In this document: in pieces, positions 39,075 through 53,600 of the stretch
How positions within the stretch are numbered: position 1 is the first letter of the stretch
How the letters are laid out: every line of letters begins with the position of its first letter
Assembly: GCA_035041965.1 (NCBI GenBank)
Contig: JAPYMA010003014.1
Span: forward strand, 1-64,000
Length of the DNA: 64,000 nucleotides
Source of the DNA: Anisakis pegreffii
Lineage: Eukaryota > Nematoda > Chromadorea > Rhabditida > Anisakidae
Direction of reading: 5' to 3'
Made by a program: the position numbers and the translations under genes
The notes under the pieces: model-generated
What the model was told of the DNA's origin: nothing
Database searches by the model: none
Seen by the model: only the letters and a program-made list of their open reading frames with translations

Positions 39075-41432
39075 TTAAAGTGATCCGTAGCATTTTGAGC
39101 ATGCGGCAAAACGCTTGTTCACGACGGCAGAGCTTGAAGCTTTGAATCGAAATGAAACGAAACCAACTTCTCAAATGCAACATGGCGAGTTCAAATTCAG
39201 TGTTCTGCTCACATGCCGTTTTCCATTGACGATCCAAAATTTTGTTGAAAAATCGGCGTGCACGCAGGTCTGGATCGAAAACCGGATTATCGAAACTGGA
39301 CAGATCATGCGGACCGACAAAGCCTGGCATGTCGGGATCAAGCCAGAACTCATCGAGTGGGCGACATCTGGGATTCAGTGAGATTGGTCTTTGAGACTCC
39401 GCAAACTTTGGTCGTTCGATTTCAGCTTCTTGCACATTCTTCAATAGACAAATCGAAATATCGATTCCCTTAGACTTGCCACAATGCAACAAATTCAGGG
39501 AATATTGAAGAATCAACTCAACACATCATTCATCAATTTATTGCTACCTCAAATCAGCACCATTTCACGTGCGCATAAACTTATCCAAAGACATGCATTG
39601 CTTCATTTTAAGTTATTGCGATCAAACCACAGAGATTCGTTAGGAATTTTTGCATAGGACAGTTGAAAATGATGGAGTTCATTCCATCAGCTGATTTAAC
39701 CCACTGAATGACTTCAATTGTTCTCGCCGTTTCTATCATGCTCACCGAGGCAAACAAATTAACTTGCCATGCAACTGGTGAGTTGGAAAACAATGAGGAC
39801 TGCTAAGAAATTTCTCTCGCATAACTAAGAAGTTGTTTTGGATACAAATGAATTCTTCCTTTAGACATCAAACGAATCTACCAATATATCGTAAACTGTC
39901 TCCTTATCAGAGGCTTCGATGAGATGCGCAACGATTGGATCGTCTGCGTAGACTGCATCAAACGGAGCGTTTCGTTGTTTCATAGTTTCTTGCCATATCT
40001 CTGACATTGCTCTGATCTGAAAATCAACTTTATCCACGTGTTCAATCGGAGACATCAACAATATTCTAATGAACTCGTCAAAAAGACATCGAAAATGGAC
40101 TATCTGTACCTGCATTTTGAGGCGTACAGATGGTGCTTTCACAATCCGCTCGCGGATTGTCTCTCCGTTCAGCACATGTAATCTGCTTGCTTCCTCATTT
40201 ACCGGATTGTCTGATTTATTCCTATCAGGTAGCGAATCAAACGGATTTCTTATCTATAAAATCCTCAACATTAGATTCTCATTCATCTATTCACAAGAGT
40301 GTTTTTGCATTGAATAACAAGAATAGTTTATGCTCTCAGATAGTATTTGATGACTTTGCGATTTTCGAGAAGTTCTTTAGAGAAGGTATCTTCGGCTCGC
40401 ATTCGATTCATCCAACCAGTCCAAAGAAGTAGTCCACCTGGCGTCAAATTCATCAGGTAATCATCTTGATCAATGATGACCTTTTTCGTTGTCTGAAAGT
40501 ATAAACTAACTTGCAACTACGCAAAATTTATCAATAACTCAGAACCGAAATCAACTCGGGTGCATTTGTGAGTGTTAATTAGTGTTAGAGAGGACTGTGC
40601 GAATGAAAAATGCGCTAATTGATTCGATGGTATTCTTTTAGGATGACGTTTCAGTTGACCAATCAAATTAACGGAGAATACCATAATTGCATCATCAACA
40701 TTCATGCCGTCTCGACGACAATTCATATAGGTGTTCGTCCAGTCATTTTGAAACATCATACGCTGCCATTCCGGTATATATTCATCGTCCATTGGCGACA
40801 GTGGAAATTCACTTGGAAATCTGACCGGAGGACCTTCGTCGGGTATGTTGAATAACAATATGGATGGTAAATTTGCATACTACAAACAAATACTTTCAAC
40901 AAGCATTTAGCAAACACAGCGAATGAAATTGAAATTTTTACTATGATAACATTCGAAAAATTCCAACTATAGGGAAGCAGAAGAAGACTTTCAATCAGAT
41001 GGTGTTAAATACGAGAAAATGCAAATTTATAGAGAGTTGTGTGAATAAGAAAAAATTGCTCGGATCCCTTGAAGGAATTCTGAATGGAGATACTGAATCT
41101 GCTTGAGTTTCGAATTTCATTCACAGAGTTGTGATCTTTCAACATAGATGTATCATCAACGGCAGTAAAACAACCTTTTTTGAGAGTTCAGCATTTTGAT
41201 GCTGGATTTGTTGAACGAGTTCATTGCGTTCCAACTGTTCTGCTTTCTCGTTATCTTGTTTTTCCCTCAGATATCTCGACGGTTTCCATTTAGCAAGCAC
41301 TTCATCTCTTGTGAGCATATCGTAGAATTCAAATTCTGGTGCCAATGATTTCGGTAGAAACATCATCGCGATTATCGTTACGTACTTATGCAACTGTAAT
41401 TTGAATTCATCGATTGCGGTCAACATTTCCAT
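39075..41432 (-). CDS. Cytoplasmic tail of the 7TM receptor, or a separate downstream gene
   Basis: A chain of exons in consistent phase: 41393-41175, 40879-40682, 40492-40355, 40253-39882, 39703-39628, 39428-39168 and 39139-39075 (TAA). It gives about 440 soluble residues without a membrane helix or signal peptide. Recognisable stretches are LAPEFEFYDMLTRDEVLAKW, a coiled-coil-like Glu/Gln-rich helix (EQLERNELVQQIQHQNAELS), PLSPMDDEYIPEWQRMMFQN and LDEFWLDPDMPGFVGPHDLS. The first exon follows the receptor's TM7 exon (ends at 41646) in phase 0, which favours one transcript. An in-frame ATG at 41432 would allow an independent gene. A stop at 39861 is reached if the GTAGAT donor at 39881 is skipped. 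Some donors (GTCATC at 40354) are weak. No family recognised. Confidence 0.6.
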
Positions 41433-41645
41433 TAAGCACCACTTATTGGCCTAACGTTCACTTATTGTTAGTGTGCAATTTCAATTTTTCAGTCGAATTC
41501 GCTCCATGAAGTTATCGCTGAATTCAAGTATCTCTTTTTAGAACAATTGTTCAACTCTTGTGAACGCCACCATCTTTATGGGACGTGCTCACCAAAATGG
41601 TTAACGTCTGTTTCTATTAGTTCACTTAAAGGATGCATGTCTTAC

Positions 41646-44600
41646 CTCGCCTCTTGTGAAAATGAGCTGTGCAATGATGAAAATGCTGTATGCTACGAGA
41701 AAAGTCACAGCAATACTGAAATGAAAAGAATAATCGAGACTCTCTTTGTCATGTGAAGCTGCTCAGACTTGTCATGTGATGTTCCTTCCATCCATGACAT
41801 GAGCAGGCATGAAGCAAGTCGTAATATTCGGGAGAATTATATGTATCAAGGCCAGTCTTTCTTTGTAGTTCTACAACGTTGCAAACGTCGAATGACACGA
41901 AATGTACTGCTAAAGTCATTTATTGAAGACGAGAACGTACACGGTAACTGCAGTATTTTGATATTCGGTTGCTAGTATCACCGAAACCCAGCATCCAAAA
42001 TGAACAATCGCTCCAATAGGAATGAAATAAAAATTTCGTTCAACACACAGCATTCTTGAGCTCAGTTCGTACGGATGATTCGCCAGGAAATACACACATC
42101 TGCGGATCTCAGCATCTGCGTAATTTCTGCAATCAGTAGCACAAACATAATGCAGAATGCCACAGATGTGGAATGGACACCGACCAATCACGCTTCTTTC
42201 ACCATGTAAATAAAACCTTTGATAAGCCAAAATCAATGTACTGATATAATGTCAATCACGACAAACTGTAAGTGTGAGGATGTAATTTTCGAACGGAAAC
42301 GTTCCAATTATAAGTGAACAACTCACTTTGCAGTCAAATAAGCACTCTCGGTAGCAGCGATTGAGATGAGCATAAGTCCACCATTTAGGGCGACAAGCCA
42401 CAGCTGTAAGGCGAACGTCTCCTGGGCAAACGATCCAATGCATGACCATGGCTGGCAAACACTTGCCCAATTCGTCGAAATCGCTAGTGCAACCACCACA
42501 AACGGCACAATATAGCACGGTGGCAATCGCTTCTTAAATACAATTCTTACTCAACACATCACCGCTGTAATACCGTTAACTTTTTTTTTGTTGAATAAAA
42601 TTCACTGCAGTGAAAAAAAACTGAATGATTCAAGCGAGCTAATGAGAAATTAATATTCTAGAGGAATTTGTAGAGAACACGGCGAATTATTCCTGGTAAT
42701 ATGGTTTTAAATTGAATTTTCAATGCACATTCTATGATGCACGTCGCGTTACGATTCTGTATGATGCTTACAATATAAGTGAGCGATTCATTATCTGATG
42801 AATTAATGCCTCGTCCCCATTTGTTGTATTGTTCTGCGGCAAACATTTTGAGCACATTCACAGCCTCAGCCGTCAGTAGACACTGTCCTGAGAATATGCA
42901 TAGTTATCAAAAAGCAGATTTCGACAAACCAGTTAATCCCTAACAAAGGCTTACTACCCTAGTGGAAATTGATCTGATACGTAAAAATGATACGGAAAGC
43001 AGGTGTGTGCCTTACTGACAAAGAATTATAGGAGAATGATGTAAAACGTTGAGAAACGAAGTGGATAAGGCTAACCAATAGCATAAGCCGTATTGACCAA
43101 CCAATAGTAGAATCTGCATCCATAGTATGGATCCAAATGGAAACGATACGGGTTGCGTGCATAAAACGACGCACCTGCAGCCACTGCTACAAAACGAAGA
43201 CGTTGCGACTGGAAGGCAGCTTGTGGTTCCTGAAGCATCATTTGAAATAATTAGCACACATGAACACTTAATTATTTATTTGTTGATAAAAATCACAAGT
43301 GATATCGTCAAAGTAATCTTCCGATGAAGAAATAACGGGAGGCGTTCGAAGCAAACAGTATCTTGATGAAAAATGAGCAGCAAAATCGTTGAATCCTCTG
43401 CATAGACATTAATCGAAATTCATTGAAATGACCAGACAGGCGAATAGGAGAATAACTTGCAAAATCGGAGTCATCGCATCCTGATGTGAGTGCTGCCATG
43501 ACTATTGACGAGGCGAATGAAGTTAACGTCAAAAGTGCGAGACCTGCCTGTACCCAATTGAATAATTCCACCTGCAAATTATACCGACCACTGTGAACGA
43601 TTCGTTTCATTGGGAAAAATTACCAATGATGAAATGTTGCAATGATGGAACATGCAATATTACTTTTGATTGGAATATTGTATCAGTGATAGATGAAGCT
43701 TTCTCTTCGTGTCAATTGCTATCGTGTTAAAAAACCTCACAATTTCACGCATTTCTTCGATAGTTTGTCTCGGTAGGTTGTCTGTGGCATTGCCCAAATC
43801 CTTGGCCAGCCCAAAAATTTGCGAAATATTCAACGAACACGATCGTCCTCGCCATCCTTCGTCACAAATGCACTTCGCATGATCAATCTTGTTCACGCAT
43901 ATACCATGCTGAGAGCACGTGTCTTTGTGACAAAACACAGGAGCCATCCAGCACGTTAACATCTTAGCATTGAAATATTATATTAACGATCAATACGCAC
44001 CACTTATCTCCTTGATCAAATGCAGTGTACATTTCGTGCACTCATTTCAAGTCCTTTTTGAGTGACTCATTGCTCGAGAAGCAAAACTAGCTTCGTTATC
44101 CCTAAAGCTGCGCAGCAAATGGTCAACGCAGCATTTTAGAACATCGGGAATTGCTTGATGTGTTGAATATCATTGAACGATATGGAAAGAAGTATGTTAG
44201 GTGATGATGAAAATCGCCTTTGTGTTAGTTCGTAAGCTATTTCGTAAGATACAAATGATCACCTCATTTGTATTATTTCGTAAGATGCAAAGGCTCATGT
44301 CATTCGTAAGACAGAAAGGTTCATGTCGTCAACGAATAACAAGAATTACAAATCAACTAAGTGAATAGGGTTCAGTTTTCTGCGGCATCTATCATTCAAT
44401 AGAACTGCTGCTGCTAACTTACAGACCATCCTTTTTTGCAAATACACTTATAGCCACCAGGTACAATCACACAACGATTTGTTCCGGCTGCATGACACTG
44501 ATCACATGATCTTCTCACTTTTGGAACATACTTCGAGTCTTGTGAAGCCGAGATTTGATTGTTGTATGAAATAATTATCAGTAATTCATTTTACTAGCGT

Positions 44601-47600
44601 CAAGAAATGCTCAAAATCCAAATGATCAAGTAAGGTGTTATGTCATAATACCAAAAAGCCATTCTCGTTTGCAAAAGTTTCATCATATTCCCATCGTTAG
44701 TTTGTCTACTGAAGTCTTTATGAACGAGATAAGTAATCTCGCCCAATCAGTTTAGTAACAATCGAATATGCACATATTTTAGTGTAAAGTTTGAAGTGCG
44801 TTCAGAATTAATAAGTTTCTAGCGTATCAAAGCCAACGCAAGTCTATCAAAAGATGTTTGTCTAACTTGTTTGTACTGACGGAACACATCGCTGATCGCT
44901 GGGATCTGGCTGAAATTCACCAGTACTCGTGCAAGCATAAGTCAGATTGAATACTTCGGATGGATTCGCTTTACACGGTATATTAATGATCGCTCCTTCA
45001 GGTACAGATTTCTTCTTCGGTAATTCCAGATATATTTGTCTATTCTGAACGAATGCTTCGAACTTGCATACCACCGGTGCACAATATTCTATAAGATACG
45101 CTTGTTTCTGGCTATCGTTCATCAAAGAAAACACCTAGTCGTCGTCTATCTTAATAACTTGTTACTCACTGTTCAATTTGCATATTGCACCAACATTCTG
45201 AACTGACAAGCTGCTGCTCACTTTACGAACGACACTCACGCGAAATACACTGCTAGCGTTTATATTCGCTATCCTCACTATTCGAGTCTGTTTGTATTCA
45301 GTTGTCAGCGGAGCGAACAAGAATATCAAGTCGGTAGGACTGGATATTTCTGAGCTGAAATTTTTTCATTCATCAGCAACCTTCAATATCGATGAAACCC
45401 TGCCATTCTGGTGCGTTGATTCGATAAGCACGGTAATTCTAGAAGATCTGCTAATCGACGGATCTGTGAACGTTACATGACCAATTCAAGATGGAAATAT
45501 TTTAAACGATAAGATTAAACGACGGTTCTGATGATTGGCTTTTGGAATCTTAATTTCCATCAATAAGAGCTTGACACAATGAATAATACAAATGGAAAGT
45601 GCCGAAATGAGGCTAATTATTGAAGTGCTAACCTCATTTCCATGAATAGTTGAATATTTTGCTCATACAAGAAGTCCTCAACACCGACCATTGTGAAATA
45701 CGCTCGACAGTATTGCATAGCCTCATCGTATGTGTTGAACAATGACTGATTCAGCCAATGATAACAGTAATTCTTACCTTCTCGCCATTGCAACGATGGA
45801 CACGGGTTGTGGCAATAAGCCGGAACTGTGAAGGAAAAGCACAATTGTTAGTAGATAATTTCGCAGAAACTAACCATTGCTTGTAATCATGGTATCAAGA
45901 GCTCATAGTTCGCTTTGCGATGAGAAGGGGATTAGAAACAATGCTATGGTAGATGGAATCAATCAGGTGAGTGAATCAGACGAAGGTGAAATGGTTCAGT
46001 GAGGCTTATGGCTCAAAGCACGATCTGCAATTGACTTGTAAAAAAATGCATAAAAAGGTTCACGTGTTGTGGCGACTTTTTCAGTTGTTGTTGGCAATAC
46101 AGATGCAGTTGGAAGCATTGCAGCTGTTCGATTTGTAGCCGTTCGATTTGGATTTTGGATTACTGGTGGCTTTGGTTGTAATTGTTTTATTGTCTTAGAA
46201 TGTGACTGAGTTGTAGATACCTCTGTTGATACTCCAGTCGATTCTTCATGAATGCTGCTGGCTGAAGTTTCTAAAGTTCTTGATCGTCTGAGAGATGAAT
46301 TAACTAAAACAAGCTGCAGGATTTTTCGACGGTGGTGAAATGTGGTGATGTAAGATGATTTGACTTCAGCAATAGCTCAGTGGTTCTCATAGGGGTTGGA
46401 ATCACACATTTTGGGTAATTTCGAGGTGTCAAAGGGTAATGGAGGGGGTCGGGAAATTAGTATTTCGTGTAGTTGCTATGCTATGATAGAACGCCATTGT
46501 GATAGTGTTTTTTTAACTCGGACATGAATGCGATTAGTTGAAGGCAACAATTCCCCTATTTCTCAGTATTATTAGCTCGTTCGGCCCTAACCGGGTTTTC
46601 ATTCGTTTTAATTGGGTTTTCATTCTTTTACTTCCTGTTCTAATCGCTCTCATAGCTTTTATCACTAAAAGTGTTCTCTTTTGATAATTTCTCATTCATT
46701 TCATTCAACAGTTAAAGTCAAATTCTCATTCTATCAGATACACTCTGTAATTGATTATTTGTCTGTTGAACGTTGTTGAGCAATGCAATTCGATTGTTGC
46801 ATTGTTGACTTCGGCTGTCAATACTCGTCAACATATTCAGTAAATAGTATATGCTACAGAATGAGAAATTGATTCTAACTGTGAAGTGAAATGAAACGAA
46901 GTGAATGAGAAAAACTCATCAAAAGTACTGCATTCGCATGAAACAGCTATAAGAGTGAACACAACACGTCTGAAAAGAATGAGAATCCATCTAAATCAAT
47001 TTGAAGTGACCGTGTCATAGACAATAGCGTTTCATGATAAAAGCTATTGTGATGGTGCATGTTTCACACGGGTATCTAAAGGCGGCTCGCTCGCGAAAAC
47101 AGAAAAGTAACTCACAAGCAACAACACGTTTCAGTGACAAATATCTAAATCTTCGATTATACCAAATTTAACAATTAATCGTTCGATCAGAAAAAAAAAG
47201 AAGAAAACTCACGAGCACTCAATCCAGTTGCCTCGTTCGAACTCGATGATGCCCGTTCTTGCAGAATTCGATGGCTGCTCGTTTGCATAGCAGTCGTTGG
47301 CAATTCACTAAGTATTGACGGTTTTGATATGAATTCAGATGCTGATGTAATGACTGAGTTCGGTGCGATACTTACAGGTGAAAATGCGGATTTATTAGCA
47401 CGATGCGGGATTTTGTTAGGTGCGATACTTACAGGTGAAGATGCGGACTTATTAGCACGATGCGGGATTTTGTCAGGTGCGATACTTACAGGTGAAGATG
47501 CGGATTTATTAGCACGATGCGGGATTTTGTTAGATGCTTGTGCGACTTTATCAGATGACCCAGTAGGTTTTTCAGCAAGATGGATGATTTTACTGTTCGG

Positions 47601-50600
47601 ATGTGTGGATTCATCGAAATAAACTGTAGATTCGACTGGTTTACGTGTAAACGTTTCGTGAATGGATGGCATCTCGGAAATGGATGGCATTTCGTGAATT
47701 TGCATTTGCGAAACTGAATTTACTTTCATCCGATCGTTGCCACCGGTCGTTTGCTTCGTAGTATGTGATTTTAGCAAGGGTATTGTTGTATTGTTTGCTT
47801 TTTCGCTGGTCAAGTTTCTCGAAGAGGTTTGCGTTTGTTCTTCTCGACTGTTTAATGGGACATGTTCTGTAGATGATATGCGAGCAGTATCGGCATTATC
47901 TGTTGAATGCAAATTGTGAACATTAATCGAATGATTTGGAGCTTTCATATGATCGGAGGTTTTGCTGATTTTCGCTACCTTAACTGATTTTGTTTCCGTT
48001 CTCATAGGAGTTGTCTTGGACAATGGAACCCTTTGAATTGCTGTTGAATTTGGTGTAATGGCTGTGGATGATGCTCCTTTTGTTGTTTCCACAAAGCCGT
48101 TCCGTATCGTAAGGCCACTGTAAGCCTGAGGTGCTTTTTTAGATTGCTTTTGTTGATTTATAGATTCAGTGGCTTCGACACTGGACACCTTCAGTTCCTT
48201 TTTGGCAATGCTACGATTGATGCTTTCAGCACTCTCAGTAACCGCTGGAATTTCGCTAGAGTATTTGACAACTCTTGCAGGTCCGCTAGTTTCTGCAAGG
48301 GTTACATTATAAGGAATATGAGACGAATGCTGTGTATAGTTATCTGCGGTTCTACTGGATTTATTCGTGCTCATTAGCGCTTCTGTTGAGAGAACACGTG
48401 ACTGACTCATATGGGTTGGTTTGATGGATTTGTGCTCTTTAGACATCGTTCTAGGAGTAAAATCTGGTAGAAATGCATGATGGGATTTACTAGTGAACTT
48501 TGTTGGCATCATGTGAGTGACCGTCAAATTTTTATCTCGATTGCTTGATTCTGTAGGTATTCTCGAATGAATTTTTTGTTCCGTGGCCATGGTGGCTGCA
48601 GTCCGACCCTCGGTCAGCTCTTCAGTTTGCTTTATAGCTGGTGTAAGAGTTTCCGTAGCAAATGTTTGGCCAGTTCCATATGACCTCTCTGTTTCGTTCG
48701 GTATGTTATAGATATCGACATACGTTGACTGTGTATGCACAGCATCATTCGCTGAAATCTCTGATGCACTTAACTTAGTCTCTGTGCTGAATGACCCAAA
48801 TGCTTGAGATGTTTGAAGGGAACTGCTCTTTTGAACACTAGTCGTTCTTATGCTTGTCTCCTGATCAAAAGGAAGAAGACTTGCGCTGTGCAATGATGTT
48901 TGCGAAATACCGAACGATCTATCGCTTCGCTGCATAGTAGTTGTTGAAGCATTTTGAGATTCTTGTGGGATTTTGAGTGAGCTTATCTTCTCGTCCGTCT
49001 TTGCACTGAACCTTGTATCACCCAGTGAGAGCGTTTGATCAGACTGTGTGATCTCACGAGAATGATCTGGATAAGACGAATCGGACTGTTTGCTCCAATA
49101 GTCCAATGAAACACTGCTATGATGGTGTTGCATCGAAATTGAACTAGCCTCTTCGAGTGTATCAGTTGCTGCCATCGGTTCTGAATAATGTGTTTCATAA
49201 GCAATCGATGGCTCAAGCCATTCATGGTTCAAGCTTGGAGATTCCATGAATTGCGTTGAAGATGCTGCTGCTGGATTAGTGTATTCTGTCACTTCAGTCT
49301 GAGTTCCTTGTGTCGACGGTTGATCTGAAGAAACTGGCTGTTCTGGTGTGCCGGAAATCGAATGCGTACTTTCACTGATCTGCTCAACTTTTAAGGATGA
49401 AGTTTCAACATCCTCGGTTGGTTTCAGCACTTGATGAGATGAAATATTTGTCGTTGCCGTTATAGACGCAAGTTCGCCCTGACCAACAGTTTCTTTTGCA
49501 TTTTCTGCTGATGTACGGAGATCAGTTTGAGTATTTTCCACAACATTTGTTACGGTGCCAGGTATTACTGATGAGTTCGGAAGGGATTTTGAATTATATG
49601 TGTGAATTGTTGATTCTGCATGATGTTCCGGCAACATCACTCCATTTGTTGGAGAAGTGGTTTCAGGTTCCGTGAGAAACATCGGTGATTCTGAATTTGT
49701 GTGGTCATGTTTGATTGTCCTATCGTACGGTTCAGTTGAAATATTTTCGAGGGTTAGAAGAGGAACAGTGGTTGGGAGTGAATTTTCGAGTTTTCGATCT
49801 GAAGTGCTGACTTCGCGCCTGATCGTCTCCTCGTGTAGTTGACTTTGTGTTGTTTGTGATTTCTTAGTGAAATTTATGGTACTAATATTGGGTTTTTCAC
49901 CTATTTCAGTCGGTGAATCTGATGCTTCTGTCTTTTTATAGTCAGTATCATGTGGCTGCTTCTCAGGACTGCTAGATTCGCGTGTTACTGCGGCGCTATG
50001 CGTAATGCTCTTTGCATGGACCGTTAGTGTCACTGATGAGTTACGAAGACGTTTTGAACGGCATGTGTAAATAGTTGAATTTTCATGATATTCTGGCTTT
50101 GTCACTGCTGTGACAGGAAAAGTGGTTCGATTCTGCAGTTTGTTCTGTTGTTCTGTTAAGATTTGACCTTGATCTGCGATTGTTTGCTCATGAACTGAAG
50201 CTGTCACCACATGAGATTCGGCCTTCTCAGCCGGAGTGGGCATCAGATTCGTTTCATCTGATTTGGAAGTGCTAATGTAGTGAATATTTTCTGATGACGA
50301 CGTATGCTTTTTATGTTCGACTTCATGTGTTACTGTATTTGAATGAGGTTGTTGTTCGTTTGCTTGCTGAGTGCTCTGTACTGCTTGTGGATAATTGGAT
50401 GCAACGGGTATCTGGGATTCGGATGAACTCTGATGTCTTTTATGCACAGTTGTTTTCTTTTCAGCATACTGACTCGTTACGCTACCAGTTGAGTTTGTTT
50501 TATCGTCCATTTCGCCCGACGTTTCAGAAATTGATGAAGTTTTTTCATGTAAATTCAATGTCACTGATGATTTTTCATTGATTTCAGCTAACTTTGATGA

Positions 50601-53600
50601 TGATGAAGTTGTAAGTGATGATATATCTGCAGGTGTCAACAACGTACTGATCGACGACGTGTGAGGTGTTGTTAAAGTTTTATCGGACAATGAATTTCGT
50701 GTGAGCGCATCATGGGAGGCTGGACTTGGCATTGGTAATTTATCGGACGCTGGCACCATTGTGTGCATTTGGGACGCTGAAGCGAATGTTGATAAATGAT
50801 TGGACGGCGGGTTGTTCGTCGTGAACATTACACCGGTCAATGACCTCGCCGTTGTCAGTAATCGGTGTAGCTTAGTTGATGATTGATGTTCAGCATCAGT
50901 CGTGCTCTCGTGAATGTACCTTGTTTTAATAGGCTGAGAGGGTTGAAATGAACCATCTGATGATGATGACGACGCTTGAACTGTTTCAGATTCGACGCTT
51001 GATTCAGTCGACGGTATCGCCTCTGTTGGCGTTTGGCATACAGGTACTATATGTGAGTGTGTTTCAGTTACATCATGCACCCAGCTAGTTGCTGAAGTCG
51101 GAATACTCATTGTGCTGCTCTCGACTAAATTTGTACCGCTCGAACCTACAACTATACTAGATGTTTGCACGGATGAAGTGATGATCGATGGAGATGAATG
51201 AGCTACAGTTGTAGCTCTGATGAGCCCTTCAGATGATTCTCTGGTATTTTGACCAGATTCTGTTTCATCATTCAAGTAAGCGTGATGCGTCGGAGAAGTT
51301 GTGCTCGCTTTTACCACGTAATCAGGAACTTTCATGATAGATTCAGTTGGTTCGTACGAGCTTTCGTGATGAGTTCGGCTAGCTGCCTTACTCTCGGACA
51401 ACCGACTTGTCAGTATCGTTACTTGTTCACTATTATGTTCACTATTATTGGCACTTTCATGTGATCTGTGTGTGCTTCTTGATGTAGCATTCGGAATAGT
51501 TTTTGACCTTTGGACTGACATCCTAGAGGAAGTAGTGATATTGTTCTGTTGCGATGGCGCAGTTGAGGACGACCTCATGGATGCATGCTCCAAAACTGAA
51601 AGTGAAACTTTTGATGTGACGTGTGGAACGGATGGTGAAGAAGTGGTCACTGTACGTGTTGGAGTTTTTGAGGATAAACTTTCTGAGAAACGACTTGAAT
51701 CTGATGGTAATGATGCATTTGAGAGGATACTGGCTGAAGTTGAGTAGTTGACACTATCTTTGTGTGCCGACGTTTTCGGTGGCTCGCGAGGGATACTTTC
51801 CGAAGTTGGGAATGCCTTCGAAGATCGATTATTTGAAGCAGATAGATCTCGCATACTGGGAGTTGGAGTGCTGTGACGATTGTGACGATTCAGTTTGTGT
51901 GACGATTCAGCAGATACTGAACTCATTGTGCGTTTCGTTGATTCGGTCGTCGACACGAACGAAGTCGCGGCTGGTGATGTATTCGTTAGTTCAACCTCTA
52001 TAATAATGCAAGGAGTAATCTGCGCTTTAACGTTCCAACAATTCGAAGCATTCTTCATGGGTTCAATGGTCTGCTCATTGCGCTGGTCATTCGGAGTCAC
52101 TGGACGCGTCGACTCGGTCGATGCTTCTCGATGATTTGTTGAAGATGATATATTATGGCGCAGAGGTCTTGAGACTCGTGAACTGTGCTGGTCATTCGGA
52201 GTCACTGGATGTTTCGACTTGGCCGATGCATTTCGATGATTTGTTGAAGATGATACATAATGGCGCAAAGGTCTTGAGACTCGTGAACTGTGCTGGTCAT
52301 TCGAAGTCACTGGATGCTTCGACTTGGCCGAGGCATTTCGGTGATTTGTTGAAGATGATACATTATGGCGCAGAGGTCTTGAGACTCGTGAACTGTGCTG
52401 GTCATTCGGAATCACTGGATGCTTCGACGTGGCCGATGCATTTCGATGATTTGTTGAAGATGATACATTATGGCGCAGAGGTCTTGAGACTCGTGAACTG
52501 TGCTGGTCATTCGAAGTCACTGGATGCTTCGACTTGGCCGAGGCATTTCGGTGATTTGTTGAAGATGATACATTATGGCGCAGAGGTCTTGAGACTCGTG
52601 AACTGTGCTGGTCATTCGGAATCACTGGATGCTTCGACTTGGCCGATGCATTTCGATGATTTGTTGAAGATGATACATTATGGCGCAGAGGTCTTGAGAC
52701 TCGTGAACTGTGCTGGTCATTCGAAGTCACTGGATGCTTCGACTTGGCCGATGCATTTGGGTGATTTGTTGAAGATGATACATTATGGCGCAGAGGTCTT
52801 GAGACTCGTGAACTGTGCTGGTCATTCGGAGTCACTGGATGCTTCGACTTGGCCGAGGCATTTCGGTGATTTGTTGAAGATGATACATTATGGCGCAGAG
52901 GTCTTGAGACTCGTGAACTGTGCTGGTCATTCGGAATCACTGGATGCTTCGACGTGGCCGATGCATTTCGATGATTTGTTGAAGATGATACATTATGGCG
53001 CAGAGGTCTTGAGACTCGTGAACTGTGCTGGTCATTCGAAGTCACTGGATGCTTCGACTTGGCCGAGGCATTTCGGTGATTTGTTGAAGATGATACATTA
53101 TGGCGCAGAGGTCTTGAGACTCGTGAACTGTGCTGGTCATTCGGAGTCACTGGATGCTTCGACTTAGCCGAGGCATTTCGGTGATTTGTTGAAGATGGTA
53201 CATTATGGCGCAGAGGTCTTGAGACTCGTGAACTGTGCTGGTCATTCGAAGTCACTGGATGCTTCGACTTGGCCGATGCATTTCGATGATTTGTTGAAGA
53301 TGATACATTATGGCGCAGAGGTCTTGAGACTCGTGAACTGTGCTGGTCATTCGAAGTCACTGGATGCTTCGACTTGGCCGATGCATTTCGGTGATTTGTT
53401 GAAGATGATACATTATGGCGCGGAGGTCTTGAGTCTCGTGAACTGTTATTCGGCCAGTGGGAGTGTGATGTTCGATTGGATGACGATGATGGTGGTTGAT
53501 TGACTGCTGGGTTGTTATATTCAGATGAGTTCTCAGACCAGCTGACTGATAGTTCGAACTCGATTGACTCGTTCAGCATTACTGCAAAGGAAACAAAGCA

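Noticed and set aside
41547..43610. Alternative frames with Cys- or Arg-rich translations across the 7TM exons
   Set aside because: The chosen registers give continuous phase and membrane helices across consecutive introns; the others do not.
52121..53503. Long + strand frames of 348 and 105 codons
   Set aside because: They are the antisense of the 105-bp coding repeat. The period is a multiple of three, so one stop-free register repeats along the array. The minus-strand frame continues far beyond the repeat and is the coding one.
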